Shown: positions 1-7,703, counted from the first letter of the stretch. The stretch is 12,000 nt of DNA from Clostridiaceae bacterium (GCA_012799845.1 JAAZKL010000223.1:1-12000); one strand, 5' to 3'. Notes: generated by a model from the letters alone, not told the origin. Numbers and translations: made by a program.

Positions 1-45
1 GATAAAATCATAAGATTTATGCGCGAGGTGGTCAAGCATTCATAG
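1..45 (+). CDS. Possible 3' end of an upstream gene
   Basis: Frame 1 is open from the window edge to a TAG at 43-45 and encodes DKIIRFMREVVKHS. The other two + frames have stops within the first dozen bases. The peptide has a plausible charged and hydrophobic composition for a protein C-terminus and uses AGA and ATA codons like the rest of the window. Fourteen codons are too few to identify a family, and such a short open stretch could arise by chance. No clear intrinsic terminator follows it before the structured RNA region begins. Confidence 0.3.
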   Translation, partial: DKIIRFMREVVKHS

Positions 46-79
46 TAACAAGCATAGAACATTTAGGCGCAAATTTTAG

Positions 80-316
80 ACTTGATGAAGCCGGGAGGGT
101 GGTCGGTCATGTATAGTGGGTTGCAAGTGTTACAGATGCGGCCGGGTCATGCAGCTCGAATGAGGCACCAGGCACGACAACCGGCAGCACGGACGCTGCC
201 GGCGCTGGTCCCGAGCCATGGACGGCGAGTGACCTGCGCCCTCATTGGAGCGAATGAGCCGGTACGAAGCTGTCCACGAAGCAACCACAATGCATGATCA
301 GTCATCCCGTGAAACA
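80..316 (+). ncRNA. Structured non-coding RNA, candidate raiA-motif RNA
   Basis: About 230 bases without a convincing gene that fold by eye into nested helices. The outer stem is 92-96/305-309. Next are 100-105/139-144 and a 9-bp long-range helix 145-153/291-299. Inside that lie a small hairpin 155-157/162-164, stem 167-171/205-209 enclosing a perfect 8-bp hairpin 181-188/195-202, stem 219-223/272-276, and a perfect 6-bp hairpin 241-246/253-258. Three G-U pairs (100-144, 103-141, 146-298) only work if the + strand is transcribed. Base composition is richer in G+C than the flanking AT-rich DNA, as expected for a folded RNA. Size, complexity and the clostridial setting recall the raiA-motif class (also called ARRPOF), but this identification is from memory and tentative. 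A 71-codon ORF here (82-297) has no ribosome binding site and an arginine/proline-rich random composition. The RNA boundaries are approximate, and no promoter or terminator of its own is obvious. Confidence 0.6.
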
Positions 317-388
317 TAAGCAAAACCTGGCATGTTAGGAGATCATTCAGAAACCTGCATAAAATTTACGTAATTTTTTGAAAAAATA

Positions 389-417
389 TAGACAAGCTAA
401 ATCCGGTATGCTAATAT
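389..417 (+). promoter_or_regulatory. Extended -10 promoter of the pyr operon
   Basis: TAGACA (389-394, one mismatch to TTGACA) is separated by exactly 17 bases from TAATAT (412-417). The -10 is preceded by TG at 409-410, giving the extended -10 form TGnTAATAT, which compensates for a weaker hexamer. The upstream DNA (about 360-388) is AT-rich with A and T tracts, which could act as an UP element. The predicted start is near 424, just ahead of the PyrR-binding stem, giving a leader of about 160 bases before pyrR. This is a sequence-based prediction of a vegetative sigma-A-type promoter. Confidence 0.6.
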
Positions 418-437
418 TAACTGGAATTTGAGAAAAA

Positions 438-547
438 ACCTTTTAATTAGTCCTGAGAGGCTGGAAGGGTATCATATGGGTCTGGTTATATACAGGCTGC
501 GCCTGTGATATTATAGCTTCCTGCCATTGACAGGAAGCTGTTTTTGT
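438..547 (+). promoter_or_regulatory. PyrR-dependent transcription attenuator
   Basis: Three competing structures can be traced. First, a PyrR binding loop: lower stem 438-443/465-470, a purine-rich internal loop, and upper stem AGTC/GGCT (449-452/459-462) closing the hexaloop CTGAGA. This fits the AGUCCnGnGAGGCU core known for PyrR sites. Second, the intrinsic terminator at 515-547. Third, an antiterminator pairing 459-467 with 517-525 (8 of 9 positions paired), enclosing a small perfect hairpin at 492-506. The antiterminator uses bases needed by both of the others. In the known Bacillus mechanism, PyrR with UMP stabilises the binding loop, blocks antiterminator formation and causes termination. 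High PRPP reverses this. The same logic is inferred here. Confidence 0.9.
515..547 (+). terminator. Attenuator terminator hairpin upstream of pyrR
   Basis: A perfect 9-bp stem (515-523 with 531-539), a 7-base loop (524-530), and a run of five T at 541-545 form a textbook intrinsic terminator. It lies about 90 bases after the predicted transcription start and 40 bases before the pyrR start codon. It is the terminating arm of the PyrR attenuator. Confidence 0.9.
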
Positions 548-570
548 ATAAAAATCATCGGACAGGAAAA

Positions 571-579
571 GGGAGGTGG
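571..579 (+). promoter_or_regulatory. Ribosome binding site that fixes the pyrR start
   Basis: GGGAGGTGG lies 7 bases before the ATG at 587. It decides the start against the in-frame ATG at 527, which falls inside the loop of the attenuator terminator and has no Shine-Dalgarno sequence. Initiation at 587 also gives the N-terminus expected for PyrR proteins. Confidence 0.85.
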
Positions 580-586
580 CCCGGAT

Positions 587-1141
587 ATGATCGAAAAGGC
601 TGAAATCATGGATGAAAGTGCGATAATGAGAGCTGTGACAAGGATCGCACACGAGATCATCGAGAGGAACAAGGGAGTGGACGACGTTCGTCTCATCGGC
701 ATCCAAAGGCGCGGAGTGCCGCTGGCAAAGATGATCGCGGCAAAGATCCGTGAAGTGGAAGGCAGGGATGTGCCGACAGGCATACTCGACATCACTTTTT
801 ACAGGGACGATCTGAGCATGCTTTCGGAACATCCGGTAGTAAACGGTACGGAAATCAACTTTCCTGTGACGGACAAGATCATAGTGCTGGTGGATGACGT
901 CATATATACCGGCAGGACAGCGCGTGCGGCCATAGACGCTGTAATGGACACCGGGAGGCCGAGGATCATCCAGCTTGCGATACTGATCGACAGGGGCCAC
1001 AGGGAGCTGCCCATACGTGCGGATTATGTGGGTAAGAACGTACCCACGTCGAGGTCGGAGATGGTAAATGTGAAGGTCGTGGAATTCGACGGGGTCAACA
1101 AAGTGACACTGAGTGACATCGGGCCTGGCAAAAAAGATTGA
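587..1141 (+). CDS. pyrR: Bifunctional pyr operon regulator / uracil phosphoribosyltransferase PyrR
   Basis: A 184-residue protein of the usual PyrR length. PyrR binds the leader RNA of pyr operons in the presence of UMP or UTP and promotes termination. Most family members also convert uracil and PRPP to UMP in the cytoplasm. The N-terminus carries the family stretch TRIAHEIIERNKG (residues 18-30), followed by the IGIQRRGVPLA region (37-47). The type I PRTase PRPP-binding motif LVDDVIYTGRTAR is at 101-113, with the two adjacent aspartates and the TGRT phosphate loop intact, so UPRTase activity is plausible. The C-terminal region retains the ILIDRGHRELPIRADYVGKN signature (about 132-151). The start at 587 is chosen from the ribosome binding site at 571-579. 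It is the first gene after its own target attenuator, so it is autoregulated, and a terminator hairpin overlaps its stop codon. Identification is secure. Confidence 0.97.
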   Translation: MIEKAEIMDESAIMRAVTRIAHEIIERNKGVDDVRLIGIQRRGVPLAKMIAAKIREVEGRDVPTGILDITFYRDDLSMLSEHPVVNGTEINFPVTDKIIVLVDDVIYTGRTARAAIDAVMDTGRPRIIQLAILIDRGHRELPIRADYVGKNVPTSRSEMVNVKVVEFDGVNKVTLSDIGPGKKD

Positions 1142-1168
1142 GTAGGGACGTTTCTCTACTCTTTTTTT
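1140..1168 (+). terminator. Intrinsic terminator overlapping the pyrR stop codon
   Basis: A 9-bp stem (1140-1148 with 1153-1161, one G-U pair) with a 4-base loop (CGTT) is followed by seven T at 1162-1168. The first stem bases belong to the pyrR stop codon. An A-tract directly upstream (about 1130-1136) could make it work on the other strand too. No PyrR binding loop or antiterminator partner was found here, so it is probably a constitutive partial terminator that sets the ratio of pyrR to downstream mRNA. Ribosomes finishing pyrR would cover the 5' arm and could weaken it. Confidence 0.8.
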
Positions 1169-1226
1169 GATATGAGAGCGGTAATATGCTCTTGATCGTC
1201 AAATCTGCAAAAAGGCGGTATATCGT

Positions 1227-2165
1227 ATGGTTCTGAAATCCAAAGATCTGCTCGGACTCAGGGGTATGACTGCAGAAGAGATCGAACATATCCTTGACAC
1301 CGCGAAAATGATGAAATACGTAATAACCTCCAACAACAAGAGGACGCCTCATCTCCAGGGAAAATCGATCGTGACCCTGTTCTATGAAAACAGCACGAGA
1401 ACGAGGCTTTCATTCGAACTCGCGTCAAAGTACATGAGCGCAAGTTCCGCAAATATCAGCTCTTCCGTCAGCAGTGTCGCAAAGGGGGAAACGCTTGTCG
1501 ATACGGGAAAAACCATCGATATGATGGGGACCGACGTCATCGTCATAAGGCATCCCCAGTCCGGTGCTCCGCACCTGCTGGCAAAACATGTGAAAGCTTC
1601 AGTGATAAATGCCGGCGACGGGATGAATGAGCATCCCACACAGGCCTTGCTGGACATGTTCACCATCAGGGAAAAGAAGGGTACACTCAAAGGGCTGAAG
1701 GTAGCCATAATCGGAGACATATATCACAGCAGGGTGGCAAGGAGCAACGCCTGGGGACTTGTGACAATGGGAGCCGAAGTGGCACTGGCCGGGCCGGCGA
1801 CCCTCATACCTCCCAAAATGGAAACGACAGGCGTAAAGGTATACAGTACCATACATGAAGCAATCATAGACGCCGACGTGGTAATGGCGCTCAGGATGCA
1901 GCTGGAGCGACAGAAAAAAGCCCTTTTCCCTTCGATCAGGGAATATTTCAGGTTCTTCGGTCTTGATGAAAACCGGCTGCGGCTGGCTAAGAAAGATGCG
2001 CTGATAATGCATCCGGGGCCCGTGAACAGGGGAGTCGAACTGTCAAGTGCAATTGCGGACAATGAGAAATCGGTAATAAACGAACAGGTCACCAACGGTG
2101 TGGCGGTAAGAATGGCATTGCTTTATCTTTTGACCAGGAGGGGAATCAATGAAGCTGCTGATTAA
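1227..2165 (+). CDS. pyrB: Aspartate carbamoyltransferase catalytic subunit
   Basis: A 312-residue ATCase, the normal catalytic-chain length. It condenses carbamoyl phosphate with L-aspartate to N-carbamoyl-aspartate, the first committed step of the pathway. The carbamoyl-phosphate site FYENSTRTRLSFE is at 52-64, the mobile loop VSSVAKGE at 81-88 supplies the active-site lysine K86, HPTQ is at 136-139, the aspartate-domain loop RMQLERQ is at 223-229, and HPGPVNRG is at 262-269. All key residues look intact. It begins 58 bases after the terminator that follows pyrR, with a modest AAAGGCGG ribosome binding site (1211-1218). The gene overlaps pyrC by 17 bases, suggesting translational coupling. 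No pyrI regulatory subunit is present in the window. As in other Bacillota, the enzyme is probably an unregulated trimer, with control exerted by PyrR instead. Confidence 0.97.
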   Translation: MVLKSKDLLGLRGMTAEEIEHILDTAKMMKYVITSNNKRTPHLQGKSIVTLFYENSTRTRLSFELASKYMSASSANISSSVSSVAKGETLVDTGKTIDMMGTDVIVIRHPQSGAPHLLAKHVKASVINAGDGMNEHPTQALLDMFTIREKKGTLKGLKVAIIGDIYHSRVARSNAWGLVTMGAEVALAGPATLIPPKMETTGVKVYSTIHEAIIDADVVMALRMQLERQKKALFPSIREYFRFFGLDENRLRLAKKDALIMHPGPVNRGVELSSAIADNEKSVINEQVTNGVAVRMALLYLLTRRGINEAAD

Positions 2166-3435
2166 GAATGGGCATATAATCGATGCGAAAACCGGCATCG
2201 ACGGCGTTTTCGATCTGATCGCCGAGGACGGAAAAATAGTGGAGATCTCAGGGGATATTGATGCAGAAGGATGTGAAATAGTCGATGCCGAAGGCAAATA
2301 CGTGCTGCCGGGGCTCGTGGATGCCCACTGTCATCTAAGGGATCCCGGTTTCGAATACAAGGAGGACATTGAGAGCGGCACCAGGAGCGCAGCAAAGGGA
2401 GGCTTTACTTCCGTCGCATGCATGCCCAATACGAATCCGGTCATCGATAGCGAATCAGTCGTAAAATATATCCTGAACAAGGCTAAGCAGGAAGGATACG
2501 TAAATGTCTATCCCATCGGCGCCATCACAAAGGGACTTAAAGGAGAAGAACTGGCTGAAATAGGAGAATTGAAGTTTGCAGGCGCAGTTGCCGTGTCTGA
2601 TGACGGAAAGCCGGTAAAAAGCTCGTCGCTGATGAAAAAGGCGATGCAGTATGCTTCCATGTTCGACATCACGGTGATCTCCCACTGCGAAGATACAGAC
2701 CTGGTCGAAGAAGGCGTGATGAACGAGGGCTGCATGTCGACGGCACTCGGACTGAAAGGTATACCGGCGGCCGCTGAAGAGGCCATGGTGGCGCGCGAGC
2801 TGCTGCTTTCGGAATACCTGGATATACCGATCCATATAGCGCATGTAAGTACGGCTTTATCGGTGGAACTCATCAGGAACGCCAAAAAACGGGGAGCCAG
2901 GGTGACCTGTGAAACGTGCCCCCATTATTTCTCGTTGACCGAAGAGGCCTGCATGGGGTATGACACAAATGCAAAGGTCAACCCGCCGCTTCGTACCGCC
3001 AGGGATGTACAGGCGGTCATCGAAGGCATAGCCGATGACACTATCGACATCATAGCGACGGATCATGCACCTCACCACATCGATGAGAAAAGAGTGGAGT
3101 TCAGCCTTGCGGCGAACGGCATGGTGGGTTTTGAGACCGCACTGCCCCTTGCTGTCACAAAGCTGGTCAGACCAGGTATCATCACCATGAGAAAGCTGGT
3201 CGAAAAAATGAGCCTCAACCCGGCTAAGCTCCTGGGGATCAACAAGGGTACACTGGACCCGGGAAGCGCTGCTGACATAACCATCGTGGATATCGATGCC
3301 AAATTTACGGTCAGGCCTGAATTATTCGAATCCAAATCAAAGAACTCTCCCTTCGGAGGAATGGAGCTTTACGGCCTGGTGTGGGGCACGATCGTGGACG
3401 GCAGGCCGGTAGTGAGCGAGAACATATTGCTGTAA
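2149..3435 (+). CDS. pyrC: Dihydroorotase, long class I bacterial type
   Basis: A 428-residue amidohydrolase that cyclises N-carbamoyl-aspartate to dihydroorotate. Its length and motifs fit the class I enzymes of Bacillota rather than the shorter enterobacterial class. Metal ligands are visible in order: DAHCHLRDPG (58-67, ligands H60 and H62), VSDDGK (149-154, bridging D152), SHCED (178-182, H179), AHVS (231-234, H232), and ATDHAPH (303-309, catalytic D305). VNPPLR at 277-282 is the usual substrate-loop region. The start is supported by an AGGAGGGG site at 2136-2143. It overlaps the pyrB 3' end, and pyrF starts 13 bases after its stop, so the three genes are tightly coupled. All catalytic residues are present and the gene is intact. 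Confidence 0.97.
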   Translation: MKLLIKNGHIIDAKTGIDGVFDLIAEDGKIVEISGDIDAEGCEIVDAEGKYVLPGLVDAHCHLRDPGFEYKEDIESGTRSAAKGGFTSVACMPNTNPVIDSESVVKYILNKAKQEGYVNVYPIGAITKGLKGEELAEIGELKFAGAVAVSDDGKPVKSSSLMKKAMQYASMFDITVISHCEDTDLVEEGVMNEGCMSTALGLKGIPAAAEEAMVARELLLSEYLDIPIHIAHVSTALSVELIRNAKKRGARVTCETCPHYFSLTEEACMGYDTNAKVNPPLRTARDVQAVIEGIADDTIDIIATDHAPHHIDEKRVEFSLAANGMVGFETALPLAVTKLVRPGIITMRKLVEKMSLNPAKLLGINKGTLDPGSAADITIVDIDAKFTVRPELFESKSKNSPFGGMELYGLVWGTIVDGRPVVSENILL

Positions 3436-3448
3436 AGGAGATGCATGG

Positions 3449-4390
3449 ATGTTTATCGACAAACTGATTGAAGGTATAAGGAAATATGGCAACCCGACTG
3501 TGGCCGGTCTTGATCCGAAGCTTGAATATATACCCTCATTCATAAGGGAAAAGGCTTTCGGAGAATGCGGCAAAGGGTTCACCGGTGCAGCTGAGGCTAT
3601 CCTGGAATTCAACAAAAGGCTGATAGATGCGCTCTGCGATATCGTGCCTGCTGTAAAGCCACAGCTAGCTTATTATGAAATGTACGGAACAGAGGGGATA
3701 AGGGCGTTCGCGGAAACCTGCAGATATGCCAGAGCCAGGGGCATGCTGGTGATCGCAGATGGAAAACGCAATGACATAGGCTCCACTGCCCAGGCGTATT
3801 CGGCCGCATACCTCGGAAGGACGGATATGGATGGGACTGTTTTGTCTGCTTTCGATGCTGACGCGCTGACCGTCAACCCGTACCTGGGAATCGACGGCAT
3901 CAAACCTTTCATTGACGAATGTGCTTCCTCAGATAAGGGCATATTCGTGCTTGTCAAAACGTCCAACAAATCATCGGGACAAATACAGGACCTTATTACC
4001 CGGGATGGAAAACATGTTTTTGAAAAAGTTGCCAAACTGGTCGACGAATGGAGCGCGGCCGCCGTCAGCGAAAGCGGATACAGCAGTATAGGCGCTGTGG
4101 TCGGCGCAACATTTCCCGAACAGGCGCGTGTTCTCAGAAAGATAATGAAAAGATCATATTTCCTGGTGCCGGGTTATGGCGCCCAGGGAGGCACTGCAAA
4201 TGACGCAGCCTGCGCTTTCAACGATGACGGCCTCGGAGCTGTCGTAAATGCGTCCAGGAGCATCATGTGCGCATGGAGATCTGAAACGTGGTCCGGGAAA
4301 TATGAAGAAAGCGGCTTCGATCATGCTGCCAGGGACGAGGCTGTCAGGATGAGGGAAGATATACGGAGAGCGCTGGAGGCAGTAGTATGA
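3449..4390 (+). CDS. pyrF: Orotidine 5'-phosphate decarboxylase, type 2 (long form)
   Basis: A 313-residue OMP decarboxylase catalysing the last step, OMP to UMP. The length and the motif ADGKRNDIGST (103-113) mark the longer type 2 subfamily rather than the roughly 235-residue type 1. That motif carries the catalytic Lys/Asp pair of the TIM barrel (the DxKxxD signature here reads DGKRND). The N-terminal VAGLDPKLEYIP (18-29) holds the substrate-binding aspartate. FLVPGYGAQGG (238-248) and VVNASRSI (265-272) form the phosphate-binding end. An AAAGGAG site 8 bases upstream sets the start; two nearer ATGs at 3441 and 3445 are out of frame. In many related operons pyrF lies after pyrD. Here it sits between pyrC and carB, roughly where carA would often be found. 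Confidence 0.96.
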   Translation: MFIDKLIEGIRKYGNPTVAGLDPKLEYIPSFIREKAFGECGKGFTGAAEAILEFNKRLIDALCDIVPAVKPQLAYYEMYGTEGIRAFAETCRYARARGMLVIADGKRNDIGSTAQAYSAAYLGRTDMDGTVLSAFDADALTVNPYLGIDGIKPFIDECASSDKGIFVLVKTSNKSSGQIQDLITRDGKHVFEKVAKLVDEWSAAAVSESGYSSIGAVVGATFPEQARVLRKIMKRSYFLVPGYGAQGGTANDAACAFNDDGLGAVVNASRSIMCAWRSETWSGKYEESGFDHAARDEAVRMREDIRRALEAVV

Positions 4391-4449
4391 TCCGGAAGAT
4401 GCGGAAAGATAAAAGGAAGATATACGCAGACCAATGAAAGGAGATAAGC

Positions 4450-7400
4450 ATGTCACGACGTAATGATGTCAATAAGGTTCTGGTAATAGGATCCGGGCCG
4501 ATAGTAATCGGCCAGGCCGCAGAATTCGACTATGCAGGTACCCAGGCCTGCCGTGCGCTGAAGGAGGAGGGCATAGAAGTCGTCCTTGTCAACAGCAATC
4601 CGGCAACGATAATGACAGACACGAACATGGCAGACAGGGTATATATAGAGCCGCTGAATGTTGAAACATTGAAGAAGATAATCAACAGGGAGAATCCGGA
4701 CAGCCTGCTGCCGACATTGGGAGGCCAGACCGGCCTCAACCTTGCAATGGAACTGTCTGAGTCCGGATTCCTGGACATGATGGGCGTCAGACTGCTCGGG
4801 ACCGCGACGAAAGCGATCAAAATGGCAGAAGACAGGCAGTCGTTCAAGGATGCCATGGAATCCATAGGAGAGCCCTGTATCGCCAGCAAAGTCGTGACAT
4901 CGCTGGAAGATACCCTGGACTTCGCGGATGAGATCGGATATCCGGTCGTGGTAAGGCCCGCATATACTCTTGGCGGAACCGGCGGAGGGATCGCCTCAGA
5001 CAAGGAGCAGCTTTCCGAAATCACATCTCACGGGCTGAGGTTGAGCAGGGTCGGGCAGGTTTTGATAGAGAAATGCATATCCGGATGGAAAGAGATCGAA
5101 TTTGAGGTGATGAGGGACAGAAAAGGAAACGCTGTGATTATCTGCGGCATGGAAAACGTGGATCCGGTCGGGGTCCATACTGGCGACAGCATAGTCGTGG
5201 CGCCCTGTCTGACTCTTTCAGAAAAGGAGTATCAAATGCTGCATGACGCGGCGATCAATATAATAAACGCGCTCGAGATCGAAGGCGGATGCAATGTCCA
5301 GTTCGCACTGCACCCCTCGGGCACAGAGTATGCAGTAATAGAGGTCAATCCGAGAGTAAGCCGCTCTTCGGCGCTGGCTTCGAAAGCGTCAGGATACCCT
5401 ATTGCAAGGGTGGCCACAAAGATAGCCATCGGTTATTCGCTCGACGAGATCGGAAACAGGAAGACCGGAAAGACGCTTGGATCCTTTGAACCGATTTTGG
5501 ATTATATCGTGCTGAAGATACCCAAGTGGCCTTTCGACAAATTCGTTAAGGCAAAAAGGACCCTTGGAACACAGATGAAGGCGACCGGCGAGGTCATGTC
5601 AATAAGCGGTACCTTTGAAGGAGCACTGATGAAGGCTGTAAGGTCATTGGAGCTAGGAATATCAACGCTGGAACAGCAGATTTTCAAAAAATACGGTAAA
5701 GAAGAATTGGAGAAAAAGCTTGAGAATGTTGATGACGAACGGCTTTTTGTCCTGGCAGAGGCATTGAGGAAAGGCATTCCGGTCAGCAGGATATATGAGA
5801 TAACCAGGATCGATCCCTTTTTCCTGGAAAAGATATCAAATATCGTCAGGATGGAGGAGTCTCTCAAAGCCATAACGAAGGAAACACTGAAGCCTGAGCT
5901 GTTACGACGCGCTAAGGAGATGGGTTTCACAGACGAAGCGATAGCAGGTTATACCGGATGCAGCACTGAAGAAATATCAAAAATCAGGAAGGAAAACGGC
6001 ATACTTGCAGCGTTCAGGCCGGTCGACACCTGTATAGAACGATTCGATACAGTGTCCCCATATTATTACTCGACATACGGTCCAGGCGGAGCAACTGCCG
6101 CATCCGGGAAAAAGAAGATACTTGTGATAGGGTCCGGGCCCATCCGTATAGGCCAGGGCATAGAGTTCGACTACTGTTCGGTCCATTCGGTATGGGCGCT
6201 GAAGGATCAGGGATACGAAACGATCATAGCAAACAACAATCCCGAGACGGTCAGCACTGATTTCGACACTGCCGACAGGCTTTATTTCGAACCGCTGACT
6301 ATCGAAGATGTCATGAATATAATCGAACATGAAAAGCCGGAAGGCGTGATAGTGCAGTTCGGCGGGCAGACAGCCATCAAACTGGTCAACAGGCTCAGCA
6401 GTCTCGGCGTGAGGATATTCGGGACCCAGGCAGCAGATGTGGATGCAGCCGAGGACAGGGAGAGATTCGACAATATCCTGGAGAAAGTCGGTATACCGAG
6501 ACCGAAAGGCAGGACCGTCTATACGCTGGAAGAGGCGCTGGCTGCCGCAAATGAGCTCATATACCCGGTATTGGTGCGCCCTTCCTATGTCCTTGGCGGG
6601 CAGGGGATGGAGATCGCCTTCAATGACAGTGACATCATCGAGTTCATGGAGATCATCAACCGGGTCAAACAGGAACATCCGATACTGACAGACAAGTACC
6701 TGATGGGCAAGGAGATAGAAGTCGACGCCATTTCCGACGGCGAAGACATCCTGATCCCCGGGATAATGGAGCACCTGGAGCGCGCCGGCGTCCACTCCGG
6801 AGACAGCATATCCGTATATCCGGCCCTGTCCCTTGACAGACCCACAGTTGACAAGATCGTGGAATATACTGAAAAGCTGGCAAAAGCGCTGAATGTGATA
6901 GGCATGATCAACATCCAGTATGTGCTCTACAACGGCGAGATATATGTCATTGAGGTGAATCCCAGGTCCAGCAGGACGGTGCCTTACATCAGCAAGGTCA
7001 CCGGGATACCGATGGTGAAAGCGGCAACGAAGGTGATGACCGGAAAGAAGCTCAGGGATCTGGGTTACGGAACAGGTCTGCACAGGGCGATGGATCATGT
7101 TGCGATAAAAGTTCCGGTTTTCTCCTTTGAAAAGCTCACTGATGTGGATGCAAGCCTTGGTCCCGAAATGAAATCCACGGGTGAAGTGCTCGGATTGGGA
7201 AAAACTTTCCACGAAGCCCTCTATAAAGGGATCCTGGCTACAGGCATGAAGCTTCCGTCACCAGGAGGAGGGATCCTGATGACAGTCAGGGATTCAGACA
7301 AGCCCGAACTGATCGAAATAGCAGAGCAGTTCGAAAAACTTGGATTCACCCTGTGGGCTACAGGTAAGACCGCAAAGACACTCAATATGCATGGGATCGC

Positions 7401-7662
7401 GACAAATGCTGTGAAAAAGATAGGAGAGGGCTCACCCAACCTGCTCGATCTGATATCATCCGGAAAGATAGATCTGGTTATAAACACTCCGACCAGGGGC
7501 CGGCAGCCGGAGCGCGACGGATTCAAGATACGGCGCAGGGCTGTCGAGATGTCGATACCGTGTCTTACATCCCTGGATACCGCCAGGGCGGTGCTGGCAT
7601 GCATCCGCATGAAACAAAGGGGCATAAGCCCGGACATAATAGATCTCAGCACGTTCATCTGA
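4450..7662 (+). CDS. carB: Carbamoyl phosphate synthase large subunit
   Basis: A full-length 1070-residue CarB. It makes carbamoyl phosphate from bicarbonate, two ATP and ammonia. The N-terminal half has VIGSGPIVIGQ near residue 12, RPAYTLGGTGGGIA near 170, and EVNPRVSRS near 298. An oligomerisation region spans about 400-550. The second half repeats the plan with VIGSGPIRIGQG near 557, RPSYVLGGQGMEIA near 711, and EVNPRSSRT near 835. The C-terminal MGS-like allosteric domain, from about residue 935, includes ATGKTAKTL and a complete NTPTRGR loop, where UMP and other effectors bind in the family. Both ATP-grasp sites appear intact. An AAAGGAG site at 4437-4443 fixes the start. The glutaminase partner CarA, which normally supplies ammonia and usually lies immediately upstream, is not in the window. 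It must lie elsewhere or be replaced by free ammonia. Confidence 0.97.
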   Translation: MSRRNDVNKVLVIGSGPIVIGQAAEFDYAGTQACRALKEEGIEVVLVNSNPATIMTDTNMADRVYIEPLNVETLKKIINRENPDSLLPTLGGQTGLNLAMELSESGFLDMMGVRLLGTATKAIKMAEDRQSFKDAMESIGEPCIASKVVTSLEDTLDFADEIGYPVVVRPAYTLGGTGGGIASDKEQLSEITSHGLRLSRVGQVLIEKCISGWKEIEFEVMRDRKGNAVIICGMENVDPVGVHTGDSIVVAPCLTLSEKEYQMLHDAAINIINALEIEGGCNVQFALHPSGTEYAVIEVNPRVSRSSALASKASGYPIARVATKIAIGYSLDEIGNRKTGKTLGSFEPILDYIVLKIPKWPFDKFVKAKRTLGTQMKATGEVMSISGTFEGALMKAVRSLELGISTLEQQIFKKYGKEELEKKLENVDDERLFVLAEALRKGIPVSRIYEITRIDPFFLEKISNIVRMEESLKAITKETLKPELLRRAKEMGFTDEAIAGYTGCSTEEISKIRKENGILAAFRPVDTCIERFDTVSPYYYSTYGPGGATAASGKKKILVIGSGPIRIGQGIEFDYCSVHSVWALKDQGYETIIANNNPETVSTDFDTADRLYFEPLTIEDVMNIIEHEKPEGVIVQFGGQTAIKLVNRLSSLGVRIFGTQAADVDAAEDRERFDNILEKVGIPRPKGRTVYTLEEALAAANELIYPVLVRPSYVLGGQGMEIAFNDSDIIEFMEIINRVKQEHPILTDKYLMGKEIEVDAISDGEDILIPGIMEHLERAGVHSGDSISVYPALSLDRPTVDKIVEYTEKLAKALNVIGMINIQYVLYNGEIYVIEVNPRSSRTVPYISKVTGIPMVKAATKVMTGKKLRDLGYGTGLHRAMDHVAIKVPVFSFEKLTDVDASLGPEMKSTGEVLGLGKTFHEALYKGILATGMKLPSPGGGILMTVRDSDKPELIEIAEQFEKLGFTLWATGKTAKTLNMHGIATNAVKKIGEGSPNLLDLISSGKIDLVINTPTRGRQPERDGFKIRRRAVEMSIPCLTSLDTARAVLACIRMKQRGISPDIIDLSTFI

Positions 7663-7683
7663 TATTGAGCGGGATATGAGCAG

Positions 7684-7703
7684 ATGCTGCTAAAACGCAG
7701 CAT
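7684..7703 (+). repeat. Intercistronic inverted repeat between carB and pyrK
   Basis: A perfect 7-bp stem ATGCTGC/GCAGCAT (7684-7690 with 7697-7703) surrounds a 6-base loop in the 82-base gap after carB. No T-tract follows, so it is not an intrinsic terminator. It may be an RNA processing or stabilising hairpin that separates the long carB message from pyrK, but this is only an inference. Confidence 0.45.

Noticed and set aside
82..297. 71-codon + strand ORF
   Set aside because: It has no ribosome binding site and an arginine/proline-rich composition, and it coincides with the extensively base-paired RNA region.
361..377. AT-rich inverted repeat (361-366/372-377) as a terminator for the upstream RNA
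   Set aside because: The stem is only A-T pairs and would be unstable. It is more likely part of the AT-rich promoter upstream region.
527..586. N-terminal extension of pyrR by 20 codons
   Set aside because: The upstream ATG lies in the loop of the attenuator terminator and has no Shine-Dalgarno. The strong site at 571-579 and PyrR family N-termini point to 587.
1167..1200. Possible promoter for pyrB (TTGATA at 1167-1172)
   Set aside because: No -10 hexamer lies at 16-18 bases. TAATAT at 1182-1187 is too close to the -35, and the candidate overlaps the terminator T-tract.
1171..1226. A second PyrR binding loop before pyrB
   Set aside because: Only a small hairpin (1175-1179/1188-1192) is present. 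The AGUCCnGnGAGGCU core is absent.
5977..7212. 411-codon minus-strand ORF
   Set aside because: It is antisense to carB, whose + strand protein is an unmistakable full-length match. The minus product has no recognisable motif and is a composition artefact.
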